Positions 23,040 through 35,993 of a stretch of 64,000 nucleotides of DNA are shown here, piece by piece (position 1 is the stretch's first letter; every line of letters begins with the position of its first letter). The notes under the pieces are model-generated. The model was given only the letters and a program-made list of their open reading frames with translations. It did not search any database and was not told the origin of the DNA. The DNA comes from Maratus speciosus (Eukaryota > Arthropoda > Arachnida > Araneae > Salticidae): NCBI GenBank assembly GCA_963932465.1, contig OZ010792.1, positions 278,673,836-278,737,835 of the forward strand, in the 5' to 3' direction. Both the position numbers and the translations under genes were made by a program.

Positions 23040-25022
23040 CTCCTTTCAGTATTCATTTGAAGTTTTGAAATTTTTAGAAACCATCTTCTTAGATCTTAAA
23101 ATTAACTATCATGTCAAATTCCAAGTCCTACCACCTCTCTCAACATAAAAGGCTATGTTGAAATAAGAACTGTCACCATTAATTTGAAAACATTAATTTT
23201 GAAATCGGTTTGTTATTTCCTAATATTCCACAGAAACGAAATTTAGAAAGCTTTTAAAGGCCTTTTTTAGAACGTTTGTTGTTCCTGTGAATCCCAGGTA
23301 GTAGAATCATCGGCATAAAATATAGCCTGTGTAGGATCAGAGACTGTTACTATTGATTCGCAACTATTACTTTTATATTCCCTGAAATTGCATAGAAATC
23401 GTAATTTAGGATTTTTTAAGAATTCTTTTCGCACCTCCCCTTCGCTTCACCCCTTTTTAATTCGAATTTTTTTTCAACAGTACTTCGAGGGCATTTATAT
23501 TTTATAAGCAACTACCATGCCATATTTAAAGTTTCTAGCCTTTTCAGTATCACAGAAACCGCAAACCAACAATTTGTCATCATTATTTTTTAATCGGTTT
23601 GGTATTTGATAAGATTGCATAAAAATTGTAATTTATAACGCTTTTCGCTCACTTCATCTTTTTAAATTTGGAATTTTCTTTCGACTGTTCTTAGAAAGCA
23701 GTTACATCTTGGATGTAAATACCCTGCCATGCTTCAAAGTTTAAGACCCCTCAGTAGTGCAAAAAACGCAAATGAGAACATGTTTTGCTTTTGCAACCCT
23801 CAGATGGTAGTGACGGCAACATAAAATATAACCTATGTTATAGCAGGGACTGTCACAATTGATTTGCAACCATTACTTGAAATAGCTTTGGTATTTCCTG
23901 AGATTGAGTAGAAATCGCAATTTAGAACGTTTTTAGAACGCTTTTCGCGCATTTTCACCCCTTTTAAAATTTCCAATTTTTTCGAAACTGTTCTTAAAGA
24001 TCATTTATATCTAATAATTATGTACCTTGCCTAATTTTAAGTTGCTAGCCCCTACCGATCACAAAAATCGAAAATTTAGAACGCTTTTTTGCTCCTGCAA
24101 CGTCTAGCTGATAGTGATACCGACATAAAATAGCGTCTATGTTAGAGCAGAGGCTGTCAGCATCAATTTCCTACCATTACTTTTGAAATCAGTTTGATTC
24201 TTCCTGAGGTATTGCTGACAAATCGGCATTTAGAATGTTTTTGAAACGTTTTTCGCGCATTTTGCTCCTGCATCTCCTCTGAGGTAGTGGAAACAGATAT
24301 AAAATATAGCCTATCTTGGAGCAAGATCTATCACCATCATTTTTACGCCATTATATCTCAAATCGGTTCAGTACTTCCTGAGATTGCATAGAAATCGCAA
24401 TTTAGAACGTTTTTTACAACGCTTTTTGCGCATTTTGGCCCCTTTTTAAATTTCGATTTTTTAGGAAATGTCCTTAGAGATCGGTGATATCTTATAACTA
24501 ACTACCATTCCAAATTTCACGATTCTAGGCCCTTCCGTAACGTAAAAACAGTAATTTAGAACGTTTTTCTCCTGCACCCCCTTTGGGGTAGTGGCACCGA
24601 CATAAAACATAGCCTATGTTGGAGTAAGGGTTGTCACCATCATTTTGACGCCATTATTTTTTAAATCGGTTTGGTATTTCCTGAGATTGTGTGGAAACCG
24701 CCATGTAGAACGTTTTTTAGAACGCTTTTCGCGCATTTTCACCCCTTTTAAATTTCGATTTGTTTAAGAACTGTTCTTAGAAATCCTTTATATCTAATAA
24801 GTAGCTAATATTTCAAATTTTATATTTCTAGGCCCTTCAGTAAAACAAAAATCGCATTTTTAGAACGCTTTTTGCTCCTGCACCCCCTTTGGGGTAGTGG
24901 AACCGACATAAAACATAGCCTATGTTGGAGCAAGGGTTGTCACCGTCATTTTGACACCATTATTTTTTAAATCGGTTTGGTATTTCCTGAGATTGTGTAG
25001 AAATCACCATTTAGAACGTTTT
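23040..25022 (+). repeat. ~300-bp satellite array, left part
   Basis: About seven diverged units. Ordered landmarks: TTTCCTGAGATTG, AGAAATCGCAATTTAGAACG, CGCGCATTTTCACCCCTTTT, ACTGTTCTTAGA, TTTATATCTAATAA, CTAGGCCCTTCAGTA, GCTCCTGCACCCCC, ACATAAAATATAGCCTATGT. No coding function. Interrupted at 25023 by HINE 1. Confidence 0.85.
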
Positions 25023-27512
25023 AGGTAGCTTTCTTTACAAAAAAGCTACCTATTGCAGCCGTTCGGAGGAAAGCGATTTCAAAAAATTTTGGTATATTTT
25101 CATCGATCATGACCCCCAGACCCCAAAACCACCCTCCGTTCAAAATTGATATATATATATATATATATATATCTGACCTATGTCACACTGTAACTCCCGT
25201 AATTATGAACCGATTTCGATGTAATTCGGTGTGTACATAGTACATACCAATGTCTCGACCGAGTTCGTTGGCCAGCTTCATCCGCCGTTTTGTTTCAAAA
25301 TGGCGGCCATTTAAAATTTTTAGAAAAATTTAAAACTTGAAATGTGGTACCAAAAATTTAAAAATGGAAAAATATTTTTTTCTTATGTATTTGACCTTTA
25401 TACAAAGATTCCGGAGCATTTTTTGTTTCGTCTATATCTTAAAAAATGGCTGAGTTATAGCATTTTGAATTTCTTGCGTGGCTGACATTTTGAAACGTCC
25501 TGAATTTTGTCACGCGATAAAAGGCGTATTTATGAACCGATTTGGATGTAATTTGGTGTGTACATAGTACATACCAATGTCTCGACCGAGTTCGTTGGCC
25601 AGCTTCATCCGCCATTTTGTTTCAAAATGGCGGCCATTTATAATTTTTTTAAAAATTTAAAATTTGAAATGTGGTACCAAAAAATTTAAAATGGAAAAAT
25701 ATTTTTTTCTTATGTATTTGACCTTTATACAAAGATTTCGGAGCAGTTTTTGTTTCGTCTATATCTTAAAAAATGGCTGAGTTATAGCATTTTGAATTTC
25801 TAGCGTGGCTGACATTTTGAAACGTCCTGAATTTTGTCACGCGATAAAAGGCGTATTTATGAACCGATTCGGATGTAACTTCGTTTATACATAGTACATA
25901 CCAATGTCTCGACCGGGTTCGTTGGCCAGCTTCACCCGCCATCTTGTTTAAAAATGGCGGCCATTTAAACTTTTAAGAAAAATTTAAATTTGAAATGTGG
26001 AACCAAAAATTGAAAATTGAAAAAATATTTTCTTCTTATGTGTTTGACCTTGATAAAAAGATTCGGGAGCAGTTTTTGTTTCGTCTATATCTTAAGAAAT
26101 GGCTGAGTTATAGCATTTTGAATTTCTAGCGTGACTGACATTTTGAAACGTCCTGATTTTTCTCACGTAATAACAGGCGTATTTATGAACCGACTTGGAT
26201 GTACCTTGGTGTGTACATAGTACATACAAATATCTCGACCGAGTTCGTTGGCCAGCTTCATCCGCCATCTTGTTTCAAAATGGCGGCCATTTAAAAAATA
26301 AAAAAATAAAAAAAATTAAATGAGATACCAAAAAATTGGAAAATGAAAAAGATTTTTTTTGTATGTGTTTGACCTTAATACAAAGATTCCGGAACAGTTT
26401 TTCTTTCGTCTATATCTAAAAAAAAATGGCTGAGTAATAGCATTTTGAATTTCTCTTGTGGCTGACATTTTAAAACGACCTGATTTTTGTCACGCGATAA
26501 CAGGCGTATTTATGAACCCATTTGGATGTAACTTGGTCTGTACATAGTACATACCAATGTCTCGACCGAGTTCGTTGGCCAGCTTCATTCGCCATCTTGT
26601 TTCAAAAGGGTTGCCATTTAAAAAAATTAAATTTAAAATTTAAAATGAGGTATTAAAAAATTGGAAAATGAAAAAGATTTTTTTTATGTGTTTGGCCTTG
26701 ATACAAAGATTCTGGAGCAGTTTTTGTTTCTGAAAATTTTTTCTTTTGTTGATATCTTAAAAAATGGTTGATTTATAGCACTTTGAATTTCTAGCATGGC
26801 TAACATTTTGAAACGATCTTGTATTTGTCACGCGATAACACACGTATTCGCATATTTCGATGTAAAAAGGCATGTGGATAGTATACATCAACACCTCGAC
26901 CAAGTTCGCTGGCCAGATTCATCCGCCATCTTGTTTCAAAATGGCGGCCATTAAATTAAAAAATATATATATATTTAAAGTGAGGTGCAAAAAAATTAGA
27001 AATTGAAAAAGGTTTCTTTCTTAAGTATTTGATCTTGATATAAGGATTCAGGAGCATTTTTTGTTTGTCTTTACCTTAAAAAATGGCTCAGATATAGCAG
27101 TTTCAATTTCTGTTGTGGGTGACATTTTGAAAAATCTTATTTTTTGCATGCGACAGCACTCCTATATATTAACCGATTCCGATGTGAGTGAGCATGTGCA
27201 CAGCAATTACTAAGGTCTCGATCAAGTTCACTGCTTAGCCTCATCCACCATGTTGTCTTAAAATGACAGGCACTTTAAGAAATTGCCGAATTTGGCAGCC
27301 AAATATAAGTTACTTTAAAGAAAAGCAGCTTGGATAAAGCTGACTAATTTCGCGAAATTATTATTCATTATATTGATAAAAATTAGTATTGAATCTCCTA
27401 TATTCGGTTTCCACTAAATTGAGCTTCGTGTGTTTGCATGATATAACTTGGCTTTTTTTTAAAATAAGGATTATGAAAGCTACCTCTTCCTCCCGGCAGT
27501 GGCCGGAAGGAC
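25023..27512 (+). mobile_element. HINE 1: Helentron-like non-autonomous element
   Basis: A 2,490-bp element. The 5' end AGGTAGCTTTC is the inverted repeat of GAAAGCTACCT near the 3' end. It also pairs with AAAGCTACCT a few bases downstream as a hairpin. A (TA)n microsatellite follows, then about seven ~325-bp tandem units (landmarks TATGAACCGATTTGGATGTA, ATAGTACATACCAATGTCTC, GTTCGTTGGCCAGCTTCAT, AAAATGGCGGCCAT), then a unique tail and a 3' stem-loop CCGGCAGTGGCCGG. It is flanked by T runs. A 5' inverted repeat matched sub-terminally, a microsatellite core, a 3' stem-loop and T-T insertion match Helentron-derived HINE/DINE-type elements. No Rep/helicase ORF. Confidence 0.72.
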
Positions 27513-27549
27513 TTTTTTAGAACGTTTTTGGCGCATTTTCACCCCTTTT
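27513..27549 (+). repeat. Satellite remnant between the two HINEs
   Basis: Thirty-seven bases that match the satellite unit (TTTAGAACG...GCGCATTTTCACCCCTTTT). Confidence 0.85.
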
Positions 27550-30046
27550 AGGTAGCTTTCTTTACAAAAAAGCTACCTATTGCAGCCGTTCGGAGGAAAG
27601 AGATTTCAAAAAATTTTGGTATATTTTCATCGATCATGACCCCCAGACCCCGAAACCACCCTCCGTTCAAAATTGATATATATTTATATATATATATATA
27701 TATATATCTGACCTATGTCACACTGTAACTCCCGTAATTATGAACCGATTTCGATCTAATTCGGTGTGTACATAGTACATACCAATGTCTCGACCGAGTT
27801 CGTTGGCCAGCTTCATCCGCCGTTTTGTTTCAAAATGGCGGCCATTTAAAATTTTTAAAAAAATTTAAAACTTGAAATGTGGTACCAAAAAATTAAAAAT
27901 GGAAAAATATTTTTTTCTTATGTATTTGACCTTTATACAAAGATTGCGGAGCAGTTTTTGTTTCGTCTATATCTTACAAAATGGCTGAGTTATAGCATTT
28001 TGAATTTCTAGCGTGGCTGACATTTTGAAACGTCCTGAATTTTGTCACGCGATAAAAGGCGTATTTATGAACCGATTTGGATGTAATTCGGTGTGTACAT
28101 AGTACATACCAATCTCTCGACCGAGTTCGTTGGCCAGCTTCATCCGCCATTTTGTTTCAAAATGGCGGCCATTTAAAAATCTTTTAAAAATTTAAAATTT
28201 AAAATGTGGTACCAAAAAATTAAAAATGGAAAAATATTTTTTCTCATGTATTTGATCTTTATACAAAGATTTCGGAGCAGTTTTTGTTTCGTCTATATCT
28301 TAAAAAATGGCTGAGTTATAGCATTTTGAATTTCTAGCGTGGCTGACATTTTGAAACGTCCTGAAATTTGTCACGCGATAAAAGGCGTATTTATGAACCG
28401 ATTTGGATGTAACTTCGTTTATACATAGTACATACCAATGTCTCGACCGGGATCTTTGACCAGCTTCACCCGCCATCTTGTTTAAAAATGGCGGCCATTT
28501 AAATTTTTAAGAAAAATTTAAATTTGAAATGTGGTACCAAAAATTGAAAATTGAAAACATATTTTCTTCTTATGTGTTTGACCTTCATAAAAAGATTCGG
28601 GAGCAGTTTTTGCTTCGTCTATATCTTAAGAAATGGCTGTGTTATAGCATTTTGAATTTCTAGCGTGGCTGACATTTTGAAACGTCCTGATTTTTCTCAC
28701 GTAATAACAGGCGTATTTAAGAACCGACTTGGATGTACCTTGGTGTGTACATAGTACATACAAATATCTCGACCGAGTTCGTTGGCCAGCTTCATTCGCC
28801 ATCTTGTTTCAAAATGGCGGCCATTTAAAAAAATTAAAAAATTAAAAAATTTAAATGAGATACCAAGAAATTGGAAAATGAAAAAGATTTTTTTTTGTAT
28901 GTGTTTGACCTTAATACAAAGATTCCGGAACAGTTTTTCTTTCGTCTATATCTAAAAAAAAATGGCTGAGTAATAGCATTTTGAATTTCTCTTGTGGCTG
29001 ACATTTTAAAACGACCTGATTTTTGTCACGCGATAACAGGCGTATTTATGAACCTATTTGGATGTAACTTGGTCTGTACATAGTACATACCAATGTCTCG
29101 ACCGAGTTCGTTGGCCAGCTTCATTCGCCATCTTGTTTCAAAAGGGTTGCCATTTAAAAAAAATTAAATTTAAAATTCAAAATGAGGTATTAAAAAATTG
29201 GAAAATGAAAAAGATTTTTTTTATGTGTTTGGCCTTGATACAAAGATTCCGGAGCAATTTTTGTTTCTGAAAATTTGTTCTTTTGTTGATATCTTAAAAA
29301 ATGGTTGATTTATAGCACTTTGAATTTCTAGCATGGCTAACATTTTGAAACGATCTTGTATTTTTCACGCGATAACACACGTATTCGCCTATTTCGATGT
29401 AAGAAGGCATGTGGATAGTATATATCAACAACTCGACCAAGTTCGCTGGCCAGATTCATCAGCCATCTTGTTTCAAAATGGCGGCCATTAAATTAAAAAT
29501 ATATATATATATTTAAAGTGAGGTGCAAAAAAATTAGAAATTGAAAAAGGTTTCTTTCTTAAGTATTTGATCTTGATACAAGGATTCAGGAGCCTTTTTT
29601 GTTTTCTTTACCTTAAAAAGTGGCTCAGATGTAGCAGTTTCAATTTCTATTGTGGGGACATTTTGAAAAATCTGATTTTTTGCATGCGACAGCACTCCTA
29701 TATATTAACCGATTCCGATGTGAGTGAGCATGTGCACAGCAATAACTAAGGTCTCGACCAAGTTCACTGCTTAGCCTCATCCACCATGTTGTCTTAAAAT
29801 GACAGGCACTTTAAGAAATTGCCGAATTTGGCAGCCAAATATAAGTTACTTTAAAGAAAAGCAGCTTGGATAAAGCTGACTAATTTCGCGAAATTCTCAT
29901 TCATTATATTGATAAAAATTAGTATTGAATCTCCTATATTCGGTTTCCACTAAATTGAGCTTCGTGTGTTTGCATGATATAAGTTGGCTTTTTTTAAATA
30001 AGGATTATGAAAGCTACCTCTTCCTCCCGGCACTGGCCGGAAGGAC
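27550..30046 (+). mobile_element. HINE 2: near-identical second copy
   Basis: A 2,497-bp element, roughly 97% identical by eye to HINE 1, with the same unit order, including the same degenerate sixth and seventh units. It sits in a different T tract of the satellite: the left flank ends CACCCCTTTT and the right flank begins TTTTAAATTTCG, while uninterrupted units have a single TTTT. This implies either a 4-bp TTTT duplication or insertion within a T run. A 70-codon frame at 29058-29270 lies inside its repeats and is not a gene. Confidence 0.72.
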
Positions 30047-30600
30047 TTTTAAATTTCGAATTGTTTAAGAACTGTTCTTAGAAACCCTTTATGTCTAATA
30101 AGTATCTAATATTTCAAATTTCATATTTCTACGCCCTTCAGTAGCACATAAATCGCATTTTTAGAACGTTTTTTGCTCCTGCACCCCCTTTGGGGTAGTG
30201 GCACCGAGCTAAAATATAGCCTATCTTGGAGCAAGCGTTGCCACCATCATTTTGACACCAATACTTTTTAAATCGGTTTGGTATTTCCTGAGATTATATA
30301 AAAACTACCATTTAGAACGCTTTTTGTGCATTTTCACCCCTTTTAAATTTCGAATTGTTTAAGAACTGCTCTTAGACATCATTTATATCTAATAAGTAAC
30401 TAATATTCTAAATTTCATATTTCTAGCCCCTTCAGTAACACAAAATCGCACTTTTAGAACGTTTTTTGCTCCGGCACCCCCTTTTGGACAATGGCACGAA
30501 CATAAGATATACCCTATGTTCTAAGTTGGACTAATACCATCATTTTGATACCATTACTTTTGGAATCAGTTCGGTAGTTCCAGAGCTTACCTCCTACAAA
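30047..30600 (+). repeat. ~300-bp satellite array, right part, with RTE-like tail
   Basis: About two further satellite units. The last unit runs from GGTAGTTCCAGAGCTTACC into ACCTCTTTATAATATGAGTA and a GATA-type simple repeat near 30634-30650. That ending resembles the 3' tail of RTE-clade retroelements, so the whole array may be an expanded 3' region of such an element. This is inference. Confidence 0.6.
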
Positions 30601-32030
30601 TAAACAATTTTTACCTCTTTATAATATGAGTATAGATAGATAATAGAAATAAAATAATATTAATTTTCGAATAAACCCGTCATTTTTGGGACATATGGTA
30701 AATAGTTGGACAATTGTTTCCGACAAATAGTATTCCACATAAAATTTAAGCTCAATCAATTGATAAGTAAATAGATTAGCAAGTCGGACATTGTATGTCA
30801 AACGTGGCAAATGAGGTGCGTTCGTACTATAACTAGTTTTATAAATATTCCAATCTTGGTGCAATAGCTGTTGCACTCTTATACAAAAATGCATGAATAT
30901 AAAATTTATTTAAATTATATATATTAAATTCAGTACAATGGAAATAATATCACTCCATCTTCAACAGGGCGTAATCACCATTGCAACCTAGAACCATTAC
31001 TTATCATGGGATATCATTGAATTAATTACGTATGATGGGATTTAATAGAATGAAGAAAACTTTTATTAATATCTTTATAAGTTTTGATTGGATTTTCATA
31101 AAATCTTAAATGAGTCGACAAAATTCTGCAGCGATTATATGCATTAAATTTCAAACCATTCGGCTGGGTAGTTTTTACGCTGTTATATGTAGACAGACAG
31201 ACGGGCGGACCAGACGACTATAGGTGTTACGTATTTATATAATTACGAACGCATCTAAAAATATGTATAAAAAACACAGAACAGATATGCAAACAAATTT
31301 CGCTCTTAAAGATTGAAGTAATCAGAATCAAATAGGTTACGCTAAATAGCGAAATTTTTATGGCGAAATCTTTCTTTGTTTCTATCAACCGCTGCTATGC
31401 GGTTGATACAAAAATACCGTTTTTATAGAATTTCAAAATCTCTTTTGGATGCATAATTGACATTTATCATATAAAATGTTTTTTGGTGTTGTTAGCCAGG
31501 CACAATCTAAAAAATGAATTACATGTAAAAAATCTATTGAAGTTTTCAATTTGAAAAAGATTTCCACCTATCATCTGTACACTACGCAGAATGTCTCAGA
31601 AACCGGGGAAGCCCGTGTTGGTTCGCCTGGTTTGTATAAAATAAGTTAAAAGACAAATATAAAACATTTTCTCGGAAGTTAGAGCCATTGTGGTTTTCTT
31701 AATGGCCTCGGTTACATCGCAAATTCGAATATATCGCGCCTTTTATACTTATTATTATTGTATGTATTACAAGAAGTGCTATAAAGCGAGGGTCTACTGC
31801 ATTATACTTCATTAATAAATGAATTCGTGCTCACTAAGTACTACTACTGAGATAAGTAATACAATAAAAATTAAATTTAAAAAATCAAAAAACCCGACGA
31901 ACTAATTTATTATTTCTCATCAATGTGAAACTATTTCTTTAATATATCATACCTATTTTTTTTTTATTATTTACTTGTATTGATGATTTTGAAGTTGCAT
32001 TTAATTGTTAGTTCCTATCTATAAACACTG
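30601..32030. other. TE-derived non-coding stretch
   Basis: No gene. It holds an AGACAGACAGACGGGCGG simple-repeat block near 31190, typical of retroelement 3' regions; a perfect hairpin TATCAACCGC/GCGGTTGATA at about 31384-31408; and a Tigger-type end at about 31774-31798 (GCGAGGGTCTACTGC, read in reverse). Confidence 0.5.
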
Positions 32031-32410
32031 TTTTAATGAGGCCTAAAGATGGCTAGGATGGCTAGAGTTACAGTAAAGCTAGAGATCCTACCTACACAAC
32101 TTCCAGTTTAATATTTAAACGGAGCTTCCGACTGTAAAATAGTCAATGAAACATCGTCTTCATTTTGAAAGACCTATCCAATGATATGCCACTCAATAGG
32201 CTGCGTAAAATTTTATTTTCGTCTCTACCGCCATTTTGTATTTTACGGCCGCCATTTTGAATTTATAAAAACAAAACCCAGCCTATAACCATCGGACGAT
32301 TAAGACGAATTGATAGAGACCTCATTCATTAAAATTCATCCAGCCGTTGGGATGTTTCGAGGATATAAAGAAATCCACATACCCAGATACGCGTGAAACA
32401 CATAACCCTT
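32031..32410 (+). mobile_element. RTE-like retroelement 3' region (fragment)
   Basis: Contains CGCCATTTTGTATTTTACGG, GACGAATTGATAGAGACC, a CATCCAGCCGTTGGG block and AACACATAACCCTTCTTTTC then AGTCGGGTAAAAAG. This layout is common in 3' ends of arthropod RTE/SINE families. There is no coding part here. Confidence 0.45.
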
Positions 32411-33735
32411 CTTTTCAGTCGGGTAAAAAGAAAAGTAATTAATACCTTGAACGTATTTTTGCCAGCTTTAAAATATACATTGGTTATCACACCAAAGCTG
32501 GTGAAAATTAAAATAACACTGTTTAGTTTAATGTGTATATATTTTGTGATTTATTTCTTAGGTTTATGTTTCTACATTCAATAAACTTTTAAATTAAAAA
32601 TTCGCATTTTAAAATAAAGTGAGACTTGGAAGGACTGCATTACAAAATGTACACATGCATAGATATTCTATTATCATTATAACAGAAAATATGTATTTCA
32701 TGAAAAATTTAAGCTTAGATGTGAAATAACTTTGCATAATTATGACACAACCAGTAATAATTGGAAAAACGTGAAATTTAGGAATAACATTTGCAAATTC
32801 TTTAGGCGTATAAGTTTTACTATTTACAAGCTTTGGTAGACAAAGCTGCAGACATTGGGGTTAGACACTGGATCTCACTGGGACAGAAATGGGGATAATG
32901 CACGATTGAAATATCCACCTGTAAAAGTGCAAGCGGGAAATGTTTTTAATCTAAAAAGAGGTCAATATGGAATAGTTTTTATTTGAACAACCTGAGCTAT
33001 TTTTGCAGTGTTTAGTTACCTCTGTAGTCTGTTGCGCAGTACTTATAATCACGTATATATGAAGCATTTTTTACTTTTCTTCCGATCTTTTCCATTCAAG
33101 CATTTTACAGCACAAATTAAATTTTATAAAAATGCACGTATTACGTAAAATTTTATAAAATGCATTTTTGAAATATTAACTCCGTGTTAAAAAAATCAAT
33201 GACTATATTAAGGGCTTTATTTTTCTTTAGTTACTGAAGTTTGTTTCAAAACAAAATATTCCTTATATTTATATAGCTGACAGCCTAAGGAATTTTTTTC
33301 AAGTCTGATAAACATATTTTTAACTACAAATTTTACTTAATAATGTTAACTTCGAATGGGAATTTTTATCATTTGCTTTCCTCAAATTATACCTTATTAA
33401 AGAAATTATGTATATGTAAATAAAATCAAGTCAATATCACATAGAAAGAAAAAAATCTATTTAAACACATTTTCTGATTTAAAACATGTTTATTTGACTT
33501 TGAAAAAAAAACCCGGGAGGTTTTGAAGGTTATACTTTTACTATATTTACGCTTGCATCTATCTCCATTTATTATGTTTTAATATTTTTTATTTGTTTGT
33601 TTTAATTGATTATGCTAGTTATACTACTATTAATAGTAAACTTATTGCATTTTTATCCTCTTGAGATCCAACGTTCATTCTAATGGACATTGCATTTATC
33701 CTCTTAACATCGTTGAAAATTATTTATTATTGTTA
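32411..33735. other. AT-rich stretch, nothing recognised
   Basis: Only short low-complexity frames. No repeat shared with other parts of the window was noticed. Confidence 0.5.
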
Positions 33736-34531
33736 GAGATCGACCGAAAATTCGATTTCGTTTTCGGCCCTAAATGTGAGTTTTGCCGAAAATTCGTTTT
33801 CGGCGAAAATTCGACCGGATCGAAACTTGACTGAAACTATCTGTATTCCGAAAATCTTGTTTCTTCATTACTTTCAATTAATTACTTACAATAATTTTCA
33901 ACATTACTCATTTGAGTTGAGCATTATCGGCTCAAATCAGAAACTCTTTATTGCAATGAACTTCACTGTTTATAATTATTATCAGTCATGACTGACTCAA
34001 CACGTGAATGCAAAATATAAAGCAAGCATTGCATGTATGACTAAACTTTTAAGACGCTTTTCATGTGTTCATTAAAAGCTGCAGACTTAACAGCAATAGA
34101 AATTTTTTAGTTTGAAACTGCAGAAGTGTTTCGAATACTCTATGAGAAAGTTCTAGTAAAACATATGATCATTTACAAAAATCATTATAAAAGATAAATC
34201 GAGCTATGTATACCTTAAAAATTTTTTTTAATTAGATGAAATTCGTATAATTAGAAAATCATTTTGCGTCGTTGATGAATTAAATACATTTTATTTTATA
34301 TGTAAATAAAAGGTTTTGGTAAGAGAGCCAACTTGGGCCACGCGTATAATTAATTAATAATTATGTATATTTAATAAATACGTACAATTAATTAATAATT
34401 GTGTATATTTATCTATGTATTAATTATTTACTAAGCTTTTTGGTCATTTTGTTTTCGTTTTCGGCCGAAAATAAGAAGATTACCGAAATTCATTTTTGGT
34501 TTCGGTCTTAAAAACCTGTTTTGGTCGATCC
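33736..34531. mobile_element. PIF/Harbinger-like MITE, ~0.8 kb
   Basis: The ends are GAGATCGACCGAAAA and TTTTGGTCGATCC, flanked on both sides by TTA (33733-33735 and 34532-34534). Sub-terminal TTTTCGGCCGAAAA-like palindromes occur on both sides. A 3-bp TTA duplication with a GG(N)ATCGACC end suggests Harbinger. The frame at 33776-33991 is not credible as a gene. Confidence 0.55.
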
Positions 34532-34715
34532 TTAATTATTTTTTACAAACCAATCAGAAAGAAGCTAAATGTCTGTCGAAGAAGACACTTAACTTGCAGT
34601 ATTTAAACTACCCGGGAGTATGAAAATGCATAAAAGGAATGGACGTATTAAAAATGGCATTACATATTTATGAAATAAAAAGTTTTAATATCTTTAATTG
34701 TTGATGTTCTTTCAG

Positions 34716-34718
<3 letters not shown>

Positions 34719-34748
<30 letters not shown>

Positions 34749-34749
34749 G
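34719..34749. repeat. (ATT)n microsatellite
   Basis: About ten ATT units. Confidence 0.9.
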
Positions 34750-34838
34750 TTATAATTATAATTTATTACAGCAATTGCTATAATCATCATTTTATTATTT
34801 TTATATTACTGGTACTAATAATCATTTTTATTATTAGC

Positions 34839-35086
34839 ACGCCCCACCAGTGGCTGAGAGGTTCTGCTCTCGAAGCTGGTAGACGGGAAGGTGCTGGGTT
34901 CGAAACCAATCACGCCCGTCGGCCTAACCGTTTCGCAGTTTTCGTGGTTTTCTTCGAAACCGTGGATTCCTATGCGTAAATACGGGTTAGGTTCCCTTAG
35001 AAAGACCCCCACGAAGGGCACTCGCCCCTTAGGGCCTATATCCCACGTGTTGATAATTGGCCGTCATAAACACACACAAACAAAAC
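34839..35086 (+). mobile_element. tRNA-derived SINE, copy 2
   Basis: Fuller copy of the 15.7-kb SINE. An A-box-like TGGCTGAGAGGTTC is followed by a B box GGGTTCGAAACC, a shared body with TTTTCGTGGTTTTCTTCG, and a CACACACAAA-type tail. Flanked by 10-bp duplications TATTATTAGC (34829-34838 and 35087-35096). ORFs over it on both strands are spurious. Confidence 0.88.
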
Positions 35087-35459
35087 TATTATTAGCGTAT
35101 TTCTTTCTGTACTAATGATATTTATCTTAAATGAAATACTAATATCATTTCAAAATATTCAATGCATTTAATTTTATAAGATTCTCAAGAAATTATATTT
35201 AAGAAAGAAAACATTCACACAAAGTATGTTTTTATAAACATTCTATCGAAAATTTGAAAAATAGAATTAAAGAAAGCAAGCGTTCTTTCGATTTAAAATA
35301 CCTCTTATTTTTCACTCTAATAACACTTGGGTGGCATCAGTTAGTTAAAAGTCTTCACAAAGAATTAGGTATTATCATGCAAATTTCAGTAGTCCTTATG
35401 CATTTATATTCCAAAGAAAACTATTTGTGGCGTTGTATAGCACAAGGCGTTTCTTATTA

Positions 35460-35520
35460 CAAAAAAAAAAAAAAAAAAAAAAAAGGAAAAGAAAAGAAAA
35501 AAGGAAAAAGGAAAAAGCTC
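35460..35520 (+). repeat. Poly-A / AAAAGG-rich tract
   Basis: About 24 A followed by purine-rich repeats. Confidence 0.85.
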
Positions 35521-35993
35521 TGAGAAAATACAATGAAAGGAATATAGTGGAGATGGGAGGATGAATGGGATGGGGGGCATTTTCACAAAAATATTCATTT
35601 TAAATATTTTTTCTAAGTTATTATCAATATTATATATCACATTTCATACATTAGGTATGTGACTACATCTAAGCAAAATATTTAGTCTAGATTATTATTA
35701 TGCAGTAAAATATTATAAAATTTAAAAAAAAGTTCATATCTCTCCCAATCATCCCCATAGCAGGGATGAATGGGGCACTAATAGGGATGGATGGGACACA
35801 AATATTTTCCTGCATGTATTCAATGTTACCTAATTAAAATTTATATTTATAAACTTATATGAACTATATTTGTAATATATGATCTTATAATATGGCTATT
35901 ATAAGTCGTTGCTAATCACTTCTTGTACTGCAGTTTTAACTTTTAATGCAAACTTCGACTGCCTATCTGTTTCCTTTTCCCACTTACGAAACA

